DNA from: Eutypa lata
Lineage: Eukaryota > Ascomycota > Sordariomycetes > Xylariales > Diatrypaceae
Length of the DNA stretch: 64,000 bases
Reading direction: 5' to 3'
NCBI GenBank assembly: GCA_022661535.1
Contig: JAKULF010000012.1
Location: 558,001 to 622,000, forward strand
Part shown: piece by piece, positions 37,798 through 48,612 of the stretch
Numbering within the stretch: position 1 is the first letter of the stretch
Layout: every line of letters starts with the position of its first letter
Notes under the pieces: generated by a model
The model's input: only the letters and a program-made list of their open reading frames with translations
Database searches by the model: none
What the model was told of the DNA's origin: nothing
Translations under genes and position numbers: made by a program

Positions 37798-39185
37798 GGA
37801 CGATCCAGGCTGGTCCCGGACCAGATTGTGTCATTTAGAAAATACAACATCTTTTTACCACCCAAAACCTTACACTATTAATACATAAGATCGTGTCGTT
37901 ACGTAATGAGCTGTCCCAGCTAAGCCGGGATCAGTTAGTAACAATTTAGAAAATACATACAACTAGGTTGTACCTACTACAACCTTAGCGTCATTAATCG
38001 CGGTGGTTATGATATTCCGCTCCGGTGGGGTAGCTTCAAGTCTGGAGGACGGGAGCGAGGAGGTGAGATCTACTCCTCCACCTCGATGAACATGCCCGGT
38101 ATGTATCGAACAATTTTATACGTTTATAAAATGTGAAATATAAGTGTACCTTTGTGGAATGTTGCTGGTCAATATAGATATATACCTACCTATAAATGCT
38201 AGGTGGTGACTAACTATATCGCCGCCCATAAAGAGCTGTAGAGAGGTAGTTACCCCAAGCAAACATTTGAGTCCAACAGCCGCATACCAAGAAAAGCTGC
38301 TCCAGTTGCCCCAGCATAGCAGTGCTGTCATTCATCAGTACTATAGCAGTGGAGCATTTTAAGTTCTGATTGAGGTCTATCTACCTAGGTAGGTAGTTGA
38401 TCGTCTTAATTTTCTATACTGTAGTTAGTACACAAGTTAAAAGAAGTCGGGGAAATAGGTACCTAGAGAGCTTAACTTTCTCCCAACTCATTACCACTAG
38501 TTAGGAGGTATACTTACTTAACCCTCGGTACATTTTAACTTCACTTATCATTACGTTTTCTTCTTCTCTCTACTCTCCATCATCAATTAATTACATAAAA
38601 TCACCTACCTACCTACCTACCTACTTAAGACATCAGGGCTCATTCAGGTCTTAGACCTTTTATCGAAACCCCCAACTATTCACGACCAATCATAAGGTAG
38701 ACAATTATCACATTCCGCTCTTTTTCGCCATTTCTCGTCTAAGCTAAGGTCAGTTAGCTGTTTTCCCCGGGCCCCCAGGTTGTCTGGTTGCAGGTGTGTC
38801 ATAATCACCGAGCTTCTTGTATCGTATGTACGTACATGGGAGAAATTTAGGTCCCATGACCAAGCATATGCGACGATCCCACTCGACGAACCTCATAACG
38901 CTTTCCCACCTTTGATCGCTTACGACTGCGCCCAACAGGTGCGCTGCACTGCACTACACTGCACTACACTGTATACGGGACACGGGATACGGCTGACCGC
39001 TTCCCTTTGTTACTCCCCGTCCCTAGATTCCACTCGATTCATTGGATTCCATTCCGTCCATTCATTCCACCAGGGGTCATCCCAATCAAACGGGTACTCC
39101 CTTTTCCCTTTCCTCCCACCACCCCTCCCCCTCCCCCCCACGCCACGCGCCCCGACCGACCCTCGTCGTCGTTCAGTCGTCGACC
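37798..39185. other. intergenic region upstream of AMPK beta
   Basis: The first part carries an imperfect direct repeat (around 37806-37848 and 37912-37963, each ending in ATTTAGAAAATACA). The rest is simple-repeat-rich DNA and, from about 38990, a C/T-rich leader before the ATG at 39186. The long open frames here (38780-39526, 39007-39546) are alternative frames of that leader and first exon. Confidence 0.5.
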
Positions 39186-40915
39186 ATGGGCAACAGCCCT
39201 TCGACCTCGAAAGCAAACACCCCCACTGCCTCCACCTCAGCGTCCGCTTCCGCCTCAGCTTCCGCGTCTGCCTCAGCCCACGACTCCCCACGGGCCTCCA
39301 AGCGAGAGCCGAAGAACCTCATCCCTATACAACACCAGCAGAGGTCAGCAGCTTCGCCCGAGGCTTCCGTCGTCCAGGCTCAGGGCTCCACCATCTCCAA
39401 CAGAAACGCCCACTCGCGCCCGCTCTCTATTCTTCATCCGTCGTCGCCGTCCAGCTCGACTCCACCCAGGACATCCGACAGCAACCGACCACTACCTCCT
39501 CGACCCAGCGAGCCGCCCAAAAATGAAGTGCCCACCAAGCCTGTAGCCGTGCCCATCTCGCAGCCGCACGACATTCCCACCAGCTACGATTCTCCGTTCG
39601 AGGAGGGCGGCTTGACGTCCGGTCAGGGTTCGAGCAGCATCCAGGATATGTCGTATCAGATGTCCCGGGCGCCGAGACTGCCGCTGCCCATCGAGGAGGA
39701 GATACACACGCCCGGGTCGCCTATCGTCAATGCGACGGACCCGGCTAGCACGATCGAGGAGATTTCCGCCTTGGAAGACCAGAGCGGTCTTCCTCGCCGG
39801 ACGTCTGGCTTGAGCAATGCTACGGACGAGGACGATTCCGAAGAGTTGCGCGTCGACAAGACGCGGCCGACAGTTCCAACTCGCATCGAGTGGCGACATG
39901 GTGGTCAGAAGGTTTATGTTACAGGAACGCCCTTCCAATGGAGTCGGAAGCAGAGGCTCCTACCAGCGTGAGTTTTCACCGTCACCGTCCCTGTCACCGC
40001 CAACGTTATTTGTCTCATTTGGTGTATGGGATGCGGTCCCAGAAGCCTGGCGACTGCTACTTTGATTTAGGCAGTACTTTCCAGATCGAGGTTATTAAGC
40101 GAATGATACCCCTCCTTTCCTGAATCGATCGATGGCTATGGCTACAGCTACTAACATGGGTTCTCATCCTCGTATAGTAAGGATCGGGAAGGTATTTTAG
40201 AGACCGTCATCCCAGTGTTCCCAGGAACCCACCATATCAAGTTTCTGGTTGATGGGAGCATGCAAACGACACCTGACTTGCCCACAACAGTCGACTTTGG
40301 CAACAACTTGGTCAACTATATCGAGGTGAGCGGCGAGGACCGGACGGCGCGGAGCCTGAACATCTCGGCGGCCATCCCCAAGTCCAACAAAGAAGCACAG
40401 GCGCTCCCGTCGCGGCAGGGCTCCTTCGACGCGAAGGAGGAAGGAGAAGAACCAGGGGAAGAAGGAGGGGAGAAGGTCCCGCAGAAGAAGGTCATCGTGC
40501 CCTCGGAGGTCTTCTCCGGCAAGCTCCCCCAGTACCTGACGGACTTCGACCAGCCCGAGGACTCCCCGCCGTACAAGCTCTCGGCGCTGGCTCTGGAGAA
40601 GCTCCCGCAGCCGCCGAGCTTACCCGGGTTCCTCAGCAAGCCCATCCTGAACAACACCACCCTCATCAAGGATGACAACAGCGTGCTGAACATGCCGAAC
40701 CACACCGTGCTCAATCACCTCGGCACCAGCAGCATCAAGAACAACGTCCTTGCTGTCTCGGCGACGACGCGCTATAGGAACAAGGTGAGAAGATATACTA
40801 CTTTACTTGATTGACCAGCCGACATAACGCAAGCCACAACCAAAAAAAGACTGTAGCTAATTCTTTCGAATAGTACGTTACTACGATCATTTATAAGCCC
40901 ACAGCTACAGACTAG
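39186..40915 (+). CDS. AMP-activated protein kinase (SNF1 complex) beta subunit
   Basis: This is the scaffold and glycogen-binding subunit of the SNF1/AMPK energy-sensing kinase (SIP1/SIP2/GAL83 family). Exons 39186-39967, 40178-40784 and 40874-40915 join in frame to 476 residues. I start at the ATG at 39186 because the protein then begins MGNSPSTS, a classic N-myristoylation signal. Residues 15-35 are a Ser-Ala repeat and the next ~190 are disordered, Pro/Ser-rich. The CBM48 glycogen-binding domain follows (IEWRHGGQKVYVTGTPFQW, across intron 1, to PGTHHIKFLVDGSM). Last is the ASC domain (LPQYLTDFDQPEDSPPYK, NHTVLNHLGTSSIKNNVLAV, TTRYRNKYVTTIIYKPTATD), completed only by the 13-codon last exon. 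Confidence 0.95.
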
Positions 40916-42236
40916 ACAAGAAGCTTTGATTGATAGGTCCTTGTGCTTTTGGTTACAGCATAAAAGATGCGCGCTTGTGTTTTTGTAGACTATTTCACGA
41001 TTTCACGATGAGTACGATTGCTATTAAGTGAGAGAAAAAGAAAGAAAAGAAGGGTTGGACGGCATCCTACGCAGTCATGCAATTTGATGACCCCTATGTC
41101 GGTGTTTTTAATCTCGATTAATGGTTGCTTTTTATTTCGATTGGATCGGGTGGACTGGCTGGGTGGCTGGATGGACGGACGGATGGACGGATGGATGAAT
41201 GGTTGGATGTGTCTCGCTCCGGATGGATGAGTAGGACACGGGGAAAATCCACGTGTTGTTATGTATGTATGTACATAGGGACATAGTGTGTGTAGTCTAT
41301 GAATTGGGCTATGATGATTGACTGCCTGTCTGCCTGTCTGCCTGTCTTGGGATATCATGACTTTGTTTAAAAGGAGTTGGATCTCACTTGTCGTTTTTGG
41401 CTTCACGGCGTGTACCGTGAAAAGGGGGGATATCCTACTCTTCGTATAGACACTGATGTGATTTGCGGTAGCATTGCTCCAAAAATATATACCTACCTAA
41501 GTAGGCAGGGTGAGGGTGTTCTTGAACTTTATGGATATATGTAGAAGTATCTAATAGAGGGAGGGGGGTTTCCCCATTGAACCAAAACAAGCAGTTAAGA
41601 CTCCTAGTTTTCAAAGAGAGAGAGGGGGGGGAAACGGAAGAGGTAGGAAAACTGTTTGGTATCCCTATTTTCACCCGTCTACGTGTAGTCAATGCCAATA
41701 AGGGGTAGAAAGTTATAAAAACAATAGACACATCGACTTCAGCGGGAGAAAGGGGGGGGGGCTAATGGGGAGCTTAGGAGAGCAGGACAAGACCAGCCCG
41801 ACCGATATGGGATCAAGTGTTCGAAATCGTAGGATTTGCGTACTCTACATAATATCTCCCTCGTAGGGGATAGATAGACCGACCGTTTCTAGGTAGTCAC
41901 GGAAGAGCATAGTTAGTCAATATGTGGATATGGTGGGTTGAACACAAGTGCCAATTGTCACATTCAAGGGGCTCCCCCTCTATGAGTTATAGAATAACGA
42001 CGTGATAATTCCGTAGCATTCTGCTTATATATTAATGTTCTTATCATTCATTATATACCGATCTCGAGTTAAGTTAGTTAAGTTAGTAGAACAAAACAGA
42101 AACAGGAGCAGAAGCCCACCTCTTGTAGAGCTAGTGGGATAAGGCGAAGATATCTATCTATATGAAGACACCTTGGTTTATTATTTCTGTCTCTCGTTTT
42201 TTTCTTCTTTTTTTTTCTTTAAATAAAATAGCTAAC
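40916..42236. other. convergent 3' region of AMPK beta and SAD1
   Basis: No gene is seen. It contains GGATGGACG-type (41155-41210) and CTGTCTGC-type (41325-41347) short tandem repeats and several G runs. Confidence 0.5.
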
Positions 42237-43928
42237 TTATGTCTTCCGCTTCTTCCCTTTACCCGGGGGGGCTCTCCTCCTCTCCCAGACCTGCAGGTAC
42301 GTCTCGCCGAGGTACAGCAGCTCCTTCTGGGTCTTCTCGACGAAGAGGTCCTGGCACACGACCCACTCGTCGCGGCCCTTATCGCGCAGCTGCACCTTCC
42401 ACGTCTTGCGCTCCTCCCCGGAGTCCGCCACGTCCTCCTTGGCGCGCACCGCCTCGTGCACCACGTTGGCCACGAGGTCGTACCAGATCGGCTCCCCGTC
42501 TCCGTCCGGACTACTGCTGCTGTTACTGCTCGGCTCGACGTACGGCGCCACGTCGAGCCCCACCCGCGCGTCGAACGTCACGATGGTCGGGTTCCGCTCC
42601 TCTTCTACGAACTTGTTCGCCGAGAACCGCTTCACGTGGAAGATGAGGTAAGGAGGGAGGGGGTGCTGCAGGCGGTAGCGCACGCGCTGGGCGAGCCGCT
42701 CCTGCGCCGTCGTCCCGTCGTACTTGGCCAGGAGCGCCGTCAAGGGCACCTGGGGTATGATGTTGCGCTCGAGCTCGTCCTGGAACAGGGGCGCGGCGGG
42801 GAGGTCGAGCGTCAGGAGCAGGAAGCGGTGGACGTCGGCCTTGACGTCGGCGGCCTCCTCGAACCGTAACCGGTCCTCGTCGTCGTGCGGGCGCGAGTCT
42901 AGGTCCATCCGCCCCGCCACGGTGATGGCCTGCGACTCCATCTTCAGCTTGCCCTGGAAGATGCGCTGGACGATGCTGCTCCCGGGCTTGGCGCGGCTGC
43001 CCCCGAGCCCCAGGTGCAGGTTGTTGAGGAACCAGGAGAGGAACTCGACGGGGTCGGACTGCGCCGTCAGGGTGAAGCGCTTGTTGGAGCGCAGCGAGAT
43101 CTCCTGGAGCAGCTCGTGCGGCGACACGTGGTTCTTGAAGGCGCGCGGGTTCCAGATCTTCCGGACGAGGGTGCCGCAGCGCTTGACGAGCTCGGGGCGC
43201 GCCGACAGGTCCTCGAGCAGGAAGAAGTTCCGGAGCGGCGCCACGTGCGACAGCGCCTGCACCACGACGTTCAGGTAGTCGTTCTCCTTGATGTTGTTCA
43301 TGCCGACGAAGCCCGGCGCGTAGGCGCGGCCGCCGAGGGTCCAGGCGGTGCGCGGGCGGCGGTCCAGCTCCTCCAGCACCTCCCGGCGCGTGTACCGCGG
43401 GTTCGCCACGTACTTGATGTCGTCGAGGGACTTGCTCCGGACCTCGTAGCCCTCGGGCAGCACCCACACCTTCTGGGTCTCCATGTTGATGAAGACGTGG
43501 TGGTCCTCGTCGAGCGCGTGGAAGTAGGCGTGCGACTTGGGGCCCCGGCCCTGGAAGTACTTCCCGCACACCAGGCACGCGTACACGTTGATGTTGGACA
43601 GGCTCACCGAGCACAGCTTCTCGAAGTCGAAGTCCAGCACGTTCCGATCTATCGTGTCAAGGTACAGGTCGTCGTATCCCTCGGTCGGTGCCGATTGCCG
43701 TATGGCGACCTTAACGGGCTCGTCTTCGATGTCGTCATCGCCCTCTTCTTCTCCTTCTATATCTTCTGCATCCTCCTCTTCATCGCCATTTGGCCTTATA
43801 TCCGGTGTCGAAGCTGATGTCCCGTTGCCGTTGAACTCTGAACCGTCGTCGAATCGCGACCGTTTTGATGCAGGTGAATTAATGTCTAGCAGCTCTTCTA
43901 GAGCTTCCGACGCATGTCTTTTAGACAT
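42237..43928 (-). CDS. sad1: SAD1/USP39-type splicing factor (inactive ubiquitin-protease fold)
   Basis: Sad1/USP39 is needed for tri-snRNP function in pre-mRNA splicing. It is a single frame of 563 residues starting MSKRHASEAL at 43928; upstream codons in frame lack an ATG. An acidic N-terminal tail precedes a ZnF-UBP domain (VYACLVCGKYFQGRGPKSHA, HALDEDHHVFINM). A USP-fold domain starts at PGFVGMNNIKENDYLNVVVQ. At the position of the catalytic Cys box the motif reads NIKENDYLN, so the nucleophile is Asp, and the usual catalytic His box reads YDLVANVVHE. This loss of the catalytic residues is a known hallmark of USP39. The gene is very GC-rich, which gives long but false antisense frames. 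Its neighbour ESS2 lies upstream on the same strand and is also a spliceosome factor. Confidence 0.95.
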   Translation of the reverse strand: MSKRHASEALEELLDINSPASKRSRFDDGSEFNGNGTSASTPDIRPNGDEEEDAEDIEGEEEGDDDIEDEPVKVAIRQSAPTEGYDDLYLDTIDRNVLDFDFEKLCSVSLSNINVYACLVCGKYFQGRGPKSHAYFHALDEDHHVFINMETQKVWVLPEGYEVRSKSLDDIKYVANPRYTRREVLEELDRRPRTAWTLGGRAYAPGFVGMNNIKENDYLNVVVQALSHVAPLRNFFLLEDLSARPELVKRCGTLVRKIWNPRAFKNHVSPHELLQEISLRSNKRFTLTAQSDPVEFLSWFLNNLHLGLGGSRAKPGSSIVQRIFQGKLKMESQAITVAGRMDLDSRPHDDEDRLRFEEAADVKADVHRFLLLTLDLPAAPLFQDELERNIIPQVPLTALLAKYDGTTAQERLAQRVRYRLQHPLPPYLIFHVKRFSANKFVEEERNPTIVTFDARVGLDVAPYVEPSSNSSSSPDGDGEPIWYDLVANVVHEAVRAKEDVADSGEERKTWKVQLRDKGRDEWVVCQDLFVEKTQKELLYLGETYLQVWERRRAPPGKGKKRKT

Positions 43929-44691
43929 TTCCAAAGTCTTTGTATTATGCGGCTAGTCGAATGCGCAATCAAAATCTGTCGAAGCAGGCCGTGAACGATA
44001 GTTAATTAGGTTAAATGGCGAGCTTGAGTACGAATTTGATGGTGGTGTTGATGTTGATTGATGCTGTAGTAACTTCGTAAGGCTCAGTTAGAAATTTGGG
44101 GACGAAGCTCTAGAAGCTATAGACTGGCAGGGGTGTCTGCCTGGAGCTAGAGGTGCCACAAATACATTTCTCTACTTAAGCTGCCCGATGAATTTACATA
44201 TCTTGACAAGTGCTGTTTTGTAACTACTTGAAGCCCCACCATATCAACTCTCACAAATATTGCAGGTGCCATAACGCTACCTAAGTAGGTACATAATGGG
44301 CATATAAGCCATCAATGACCAATGTCTATGCGTACATAGGCTTTTATATCATATATACATGTAGTACATGCTTCGTATAGGAGGACTTGATTTAAGTACT
44401 TATGCTGATGTTATCTATCCAATATTCACATCTCATGTATGTCGTAGTGCAAATGACACAGCTCATCCGGTATCTGAAGAACTTTCCATACATAGTAAGA
44501 TGTGCTTGCCTACCTGCTATGTGTAGCTTCAGTCACGGCCGTAGATGTGTACATTGTGTATCTCACTCATGGTGAACTGTGTATGTCATATATCCATCTG
44601 TCTGTTCAGGGCTTGGGTTTTGTTATTAACGTTTGGGGTATAATATGCTGGTAATCGCTAAATCATTTCATCCGTGGTCCCATCAATCCAT
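43929..44691. other. intergenic region between SAD1 and ESS2
   Basis: AT-rich DNA between the start of SAD1 and the end of ESS2, both on the minus strand, so it should hold the SAD1 promoter. No gene is seen. Confidence 0.5.
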
Positions 44692-46032
44692 TCACTTTAG
44701 AGCCTGCTTCAATTTCGACCCCCTCATTCTTCCCGGCGTGCCCTCCCTACCAAATGGTGTCCGTGGTGTGCTACTTCCACTTGCCCCTATCTTGCCCCAG
44801 AGCCGCTGCGCCGCCGGCGTCAGGTCCTCAGTCGCAACACGAGGACTGTTGGGGAACTTCGGCACGGGCGTCTTGTCCACTCTCCCGGTCATGCCGACCT
44901 TGGAAGATATCCTCTTAGACTGCGATATCCTGTCGACCATGCGGTGATGCAATGCTTCTCGTCTGCTCTGCTCCTTGATGATGAAAGGATTGGGTGTCGC
45001 ATCACCGGGGCCTAGATCAATCTGGGGTGTTGCCGTGGAGGGCTCGGGCTCGGGTTCCTCATCGTCCACAAACGCGTACCCGTTCACCCTCGGTGTCTCG
45101 CTACCTGCTGTCGTCGAATTCGCATCGCTTCCCACTCTTCTTCCCGCTATGGCATCTCGCACGGCCGACAACGAGGGCGAAGGCGGCACCGACTCATCGT
45201 CGCTGGCCTTCGGAAGCGGCATCCTCGTGTTTTCGTAGTTGACACCTTTCGGAGCAGCCCGGGATTCGGTCTCCGCCCTTTCGATCCTAGTCTCCATGGC
45301 ATCCTCTATGCCATCGGGGATGAACATTAATTCGTTATTTGGCGTAACCTTCCACGTATCGCACTGAGCAGGCCGCTCATCCTTGTCCTTGATCGCCAGC
45401 CTGTCCTTCTTAAACCCATCGTCCTCCAAGCTCCGCGTCTCTGACAACTTGGCCTCGATTTGCTTCTGCTTCAGCTGCATCTTCGAGGGTAGCTTGTTGC
45501 CTGACCATAGCCATGCGTATTTCTCCGCCCTCTTCGAGTTTTGCTTGTCCAATAACTTGTAGAAGCTCTCGTTGTCCTCGCTCGTATATTTGGATTGGAA
45601 CGAGCCCAAACTCATGTTAACGTCTACGTCCACCTTCTCCTCAGCGCTTGTTCTTGTCGACTCGGCTGATACGGACACCGGGGTATCACCAGCAAAACTC
45701 GTCGGGGTTTGCGCGCCGGGCGCTAGCGACGTGCCTCTCCTCGCCGGGCGACGACCGGGGGTCATGACCTGCTGCAGTCGACGGCTCGCACTCGATATCC
45801 ATGCCGGGTCTTTGGAGTCCAGAGCATCTAGGTATTCGCGCTGGGTTTCGCTCTCGAGAAGCCCCGGGAAGAAGTCTCGCGCGATGATCTGGGATAGGGC
45901 TTCGGTGTAGCTGTCTTCGTCGATGACCTTCTTGGGCCTTTTGATTCGTTTCGTAGGTGGTGGGGGTGGCATCAACTCCATATCAGTCCTCTTGCGGACG
46001 AGGGCCGTAGAGGTGTTCCCGTCTGATTCCAT
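44692..46032 (-). CDS. ESS2/DGCR14 nuclear protein, spliceosome C-complex factor
   Basis: This is the Es2/DGCR14 (Bis1) family, nuclear proteins found with the catalytic spliceosome. It is a single uninterrupted frame of 446 residues from the ATG at 46032. The family's N-terminal signature is clear: VIDEDSYTEALSQIIARDFF, PGLLESETQREYLDALDSKD. Next come the TSEDNESFYKLLDKQNSKR block, KYAWLWSG, the NELMFIPDG motif, NYENTRMP, a proline-rich linker, and a C-terminal part with TPVPKFPNSPRVATEDLTPAAQRLWG. A basic stretch near residue 28 (KRIKRPKK) may be the nuclear localisation signal. It lies next to SAD1 in the same orientation, 763 bp apart. Confidence 0.95.
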   Translation of the reverse strand: MESDGNTSTALVRKRTDMELMPPPPPTKRIKRPKKVIDEDSYTEALSQIIARDFFPGLLESETQREYLDALDSKDPAWISSASRRLQQVMTPGRRPARRGTSLAPGAQTPTSFAGDTPVSVSAESTRTSAEEKVDVDVNMSLGSFQSKYTSEDNESFYKLLDKQNSKRAEKYAWLWSGNKLPSKMQLKQKQIEAKLSETRSLEDDGFKKDRLAIKDKDERPAQCDTWKVTPNNELMFIPDGIEDAMETRIERAETESRAAPKGVNYENTRMPLPKASDDESVPPSPSLSAVRDAIAGRRVGSDANSTTAGSETPRVNGYAFVDDEEPEPEPSTATPQIDLGPGDATPNPFIIKEQSRREALHHRMVDRISQSKRISSKVGMTGRVDKTPVPKFPNSPRVATEDLTPAAQRLWGKIGASGSSTPRTPFGREGTPGRMRGSKLKQALK

Positions 46033-46625
46033 AGTGGTGTGTGTTGCTCCTACGATGTCCTGCTAGATTGTGTTGTGCGGAAGTGTGGTGAAAAAAGATG
46101 AAGTTGGCGCAAGACTACGATACGAATAAGTCACTGTCGGCTTTGAAGGAGTAAGCAATTAGTTGCGTACTCCAGTGGGTCGCCGGGTGGCGACAGATAT
46201 TAAAAATTCTGGCGGCTGTGAGCGCCTGGCAGTTTCAAACTTTAGAGGCTAGGTCTCTTAGTTACCGCAATTCCTAACTATTGTCCTGCTAAGTTTGTGA
46301 CTTATTTCAATGCGGTTTTCTCGAACCAACGCATTGGATCTACCCAAGGCAAATCAATATTTAGGTGCAGGCTATGTAGTCTCCGATGTTATACAATAGA
46401 CAAAGGGCTGCTACTTTTGACTGCTCAAGATCGTCAAGGTTTGATTCAAAAGTTTCGTGATATAATTCCGATAAGTCCATCTACTCTAAGCCGTCCGCAA
46501 ATATGGTATCAGCCTATCTCTAGAGCAGGTTAGCTTCACGTAGCGGACGCAGCTTCGGATTATATAAACGAACCATGCAGTGTCATTAACAAGAACAGAA
46601 AGGCCAAGAAACGATATATAGGTAT

Positions 46626-46683
46626 TCACTCTGCTTTAGATCAGCCCGTGAGCTGACGAACGGGCTGATCTAAAGCAGAGTGA
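46626..46683. repeat. perfect 24-bp inverted repeat (hairpin) with 10-base loop
   Basis: Left arm 46626-46649 and right arm 46660-46683 are exact reverse complements, separated by GAGCTGACGA. Just outside, AGGTA on the left and TACCT on the right continue the symmetry after a small offset. It is too perfect to be chance and has no T run of a terminator. Confidence 0.95.
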
Positions 46684-47581
46684 GTAAGTACCTGTGTTAC
46701 ACCGTTGGCTCCCCGTTTTCGTGGGGAAGCATATAGTGGTCCACTGATTTAACTTGTCACTAACACCATAGTGTACAAGCTTATTTAGACGTCCCTTAGG
46801 TATAACCCATTCTGCCATTCTAGAAATGAAGTTAATTAGGTATTGTTTAGCTCTGGCCAACGATAACCCTAATTATCCATTTCAGGTAACTTTAATTCGG
46901 ATCCGGTGTTTTCAGAGAGCAACAGGGAGCTGCGGAGTCTATTCGGAACACGTATACGCAGACTTATGGATTTGTTTGAAAAGTTCCTGGCGTAATAATA
47001 AAGTTCGTGAACTTCCCGTCAACCGTACTTTGTCAACCGCTTTTCTTGTAGCACCAACGATTACGAAGGAACTAGCTACGCCCAAATTAACACGGGAACT
47101 ACGAGTCTCGTTTCAACTGAGCCTGTCCGATGAAGAAGAAAAATATTCGGGACTTCTGGCGCGGTAACTGCTGCCCTCGGTATAGAATGGCTTTACACTC
47201 ATCATCGTACGCAAAGCAGATCTGTCCCGGCGAGAGAAATTGCTGCTCGTTGGGACAAGCAGGGGAAAACCTTAAGATTTATAAGGAGCAAAACTGATCG
47301 TTTCATTATGACTTGGAAATTCCTCTTCCAAGCAGCATTGTTTTTAGGTAGGTCATAATCGCCATAACTGTAATATAATAACACTTGAGAAATACAATGT
47401 TATAAAGGATGAGGTAATAATGCAATTGTTAATTCTCTTGCAGTCCTGAAAGATATGTATCCCCTCCTCCATTCCTTAAACCTTACTGAACGTGATATAT
47501 GATTCGAGAATAAACTCCAGAAGAGTTCATTATGAACTGAGTTGACAAGCCACGACCACTTTTAGGAGACTGTTAGGATAA

Positions 47582-47739
47582 TTAAGTTTTATAAAAAAGA
47601 TCTTAATTTTGTATTACGAAACCCGAATACCGATCTTTTTATGTTATTAATTGTGAAATAATGGTTAGTAATAATGGAATAAGCAGTAATTATTCGAACT
47701 TACGCATTTTAATGTTTCGTTTAAATTAGCGACGACCTG
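47582..47739 (+). repeat. AT-rich dispersed repeat, copy 3
   Basis: By eye it aligns with 35598-35760 along its length in the same orientation, including the TATAAAAAAGATCTTA start, ATGTTATTAATT middle, TAATTATTCGAA and the GCGACGACCTG end. It begins a few bases after a TGTTAGGA-type motif that resembles an LTR start. A conserved coding sequence begins immediately after its 3' end, suggesting insertion into or next to a gene. Confidence 0.65.
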
Positions 47740-47740
47740 A

Positions 47741-48075
47741 CTGGGTACCCCTAGCAGCAGTTACTCATGAAATTGTTCGCCCGCATGTACATGAGATAAA
47801 AGAAGAGCGGATCTGTCGAGAAACTCAGAACCATGATATATACCACCGAATCCAGCCAGTCTACGACATAGAGGTATTTCCTATCAGACATTATATACCA
47901 GGTACCAATAGAGCTCTAGTTAAGGTCCCTAAAGAAGATATCTCAAATTATGCCGGACCAAGTCAGGCATGGCATACCCTTAAAGAATCATCGATTGCCG
48001 TTTCGCCAATCAAAAGGCTCTTCTACAAAATTTTACTTCAAACGATAAGTCTAAGAGAAATAATTTTTATTTAAC
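47741..48075 (+). pseudogene. truncated fragment of a conserved fungal protein
   Basis: An open frame without start codon contains VTHEIVRPHVHEIKEER, then NHDIYHRIQPVYDIEVFPIR and HYIPGTNRALVKV. This closely resembles the HEVVRPHVHEI..NHDVYHRIQPV..VEVLPARH pattern that I remember from hypothetical proteins of many filamentous fungi. The frame ends with a TAA after Ile-rich, probably degraded sequence. Its 5' end abuts the AT-rich repeat, so the N-terminal part of the gene is missing. I know no function for the family. Confidence 0.5.
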
Positions 48076-48612
48076 AGGGTTGTAAAATATCGAGAGGACC
48101 ACGACCTAGAAGTCGCTAACGCTAAACAGCATCAATCTCCTGAAAGCGAGCAGACATTTCTAGCCAACTAAGGAAACAAGGTTTTAGCTCTCTTGTTATA
48201 ACAACATTATCCACAATATAATGGCTTATTTTCAAACTCTTCAGGAGTGGGAACTTTTGATACAGTATTAGTGAATCGGTGCTATTGTTCTAGAGCATGA
48301 GGAGAGGGGCGGTTAATATACTTGAATAGACCTCTATTATTATAAATTAGGCTTATACCGAGAAGTAGACGTAACATGGTTTATAATACTCAAGTGATTA
48401 GCAACGTCCAATAGTCCCATACAAAATATGCTCTACTTTTTGAGGTTTGAGTTTAAACACGACACGATTAGATTACTACCAAGGGGGAACGCCATATGCC
48501 TAGGCGTACTGATTTAGTTAGACGTACTTATTTGTTATAATGACTGTTTGGGTCAGATATTAGGTCGCCTTGGTTTTTGAATACTTTTACAGCAAAGTGG
48601 CCTCGGTTCGTT

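Larger units (their letters stand above)
46033..48612. other. relic-rich island between ESS2 and the M28 peptidase
   Basis: Apart from the promoter of ESS2 (first few hundred bases), this holds a perfect hairpin (46626-46683), coding-like fragments at 46826-47167 and 47180-47350 that I cannot identify, an AT-rich repeat (47582-47739) and the truncated gene at 47741-48075. The 48076-48612 part is AT-rich and shows nothing. Confidence 0.5.

Noticed and set aside
38780..39546. open frames of 248 and 179 codons before and across the AMPK beta start
   Set aside because: They overlap the leader and first exon in other frames, are Pro/Arg-biased, and the AMPK beta frame has the conserved domains.
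42523..43614. 363-codon and other long open frames overlapping SAD1 (also 42162-42869, 42239-42646, 43014-43817)
   Set aside because: Alternative frames of very GC-rich coding DNA; Pro/Arg/Ala-biased, no conserved motif.
46826..47350. possible two-exon gene with a GTAACT...TTTTCAG intron
   Set aside because: The pieces do not form a consistent long frame and resemble no family I know; kept only as an unidentified relic.
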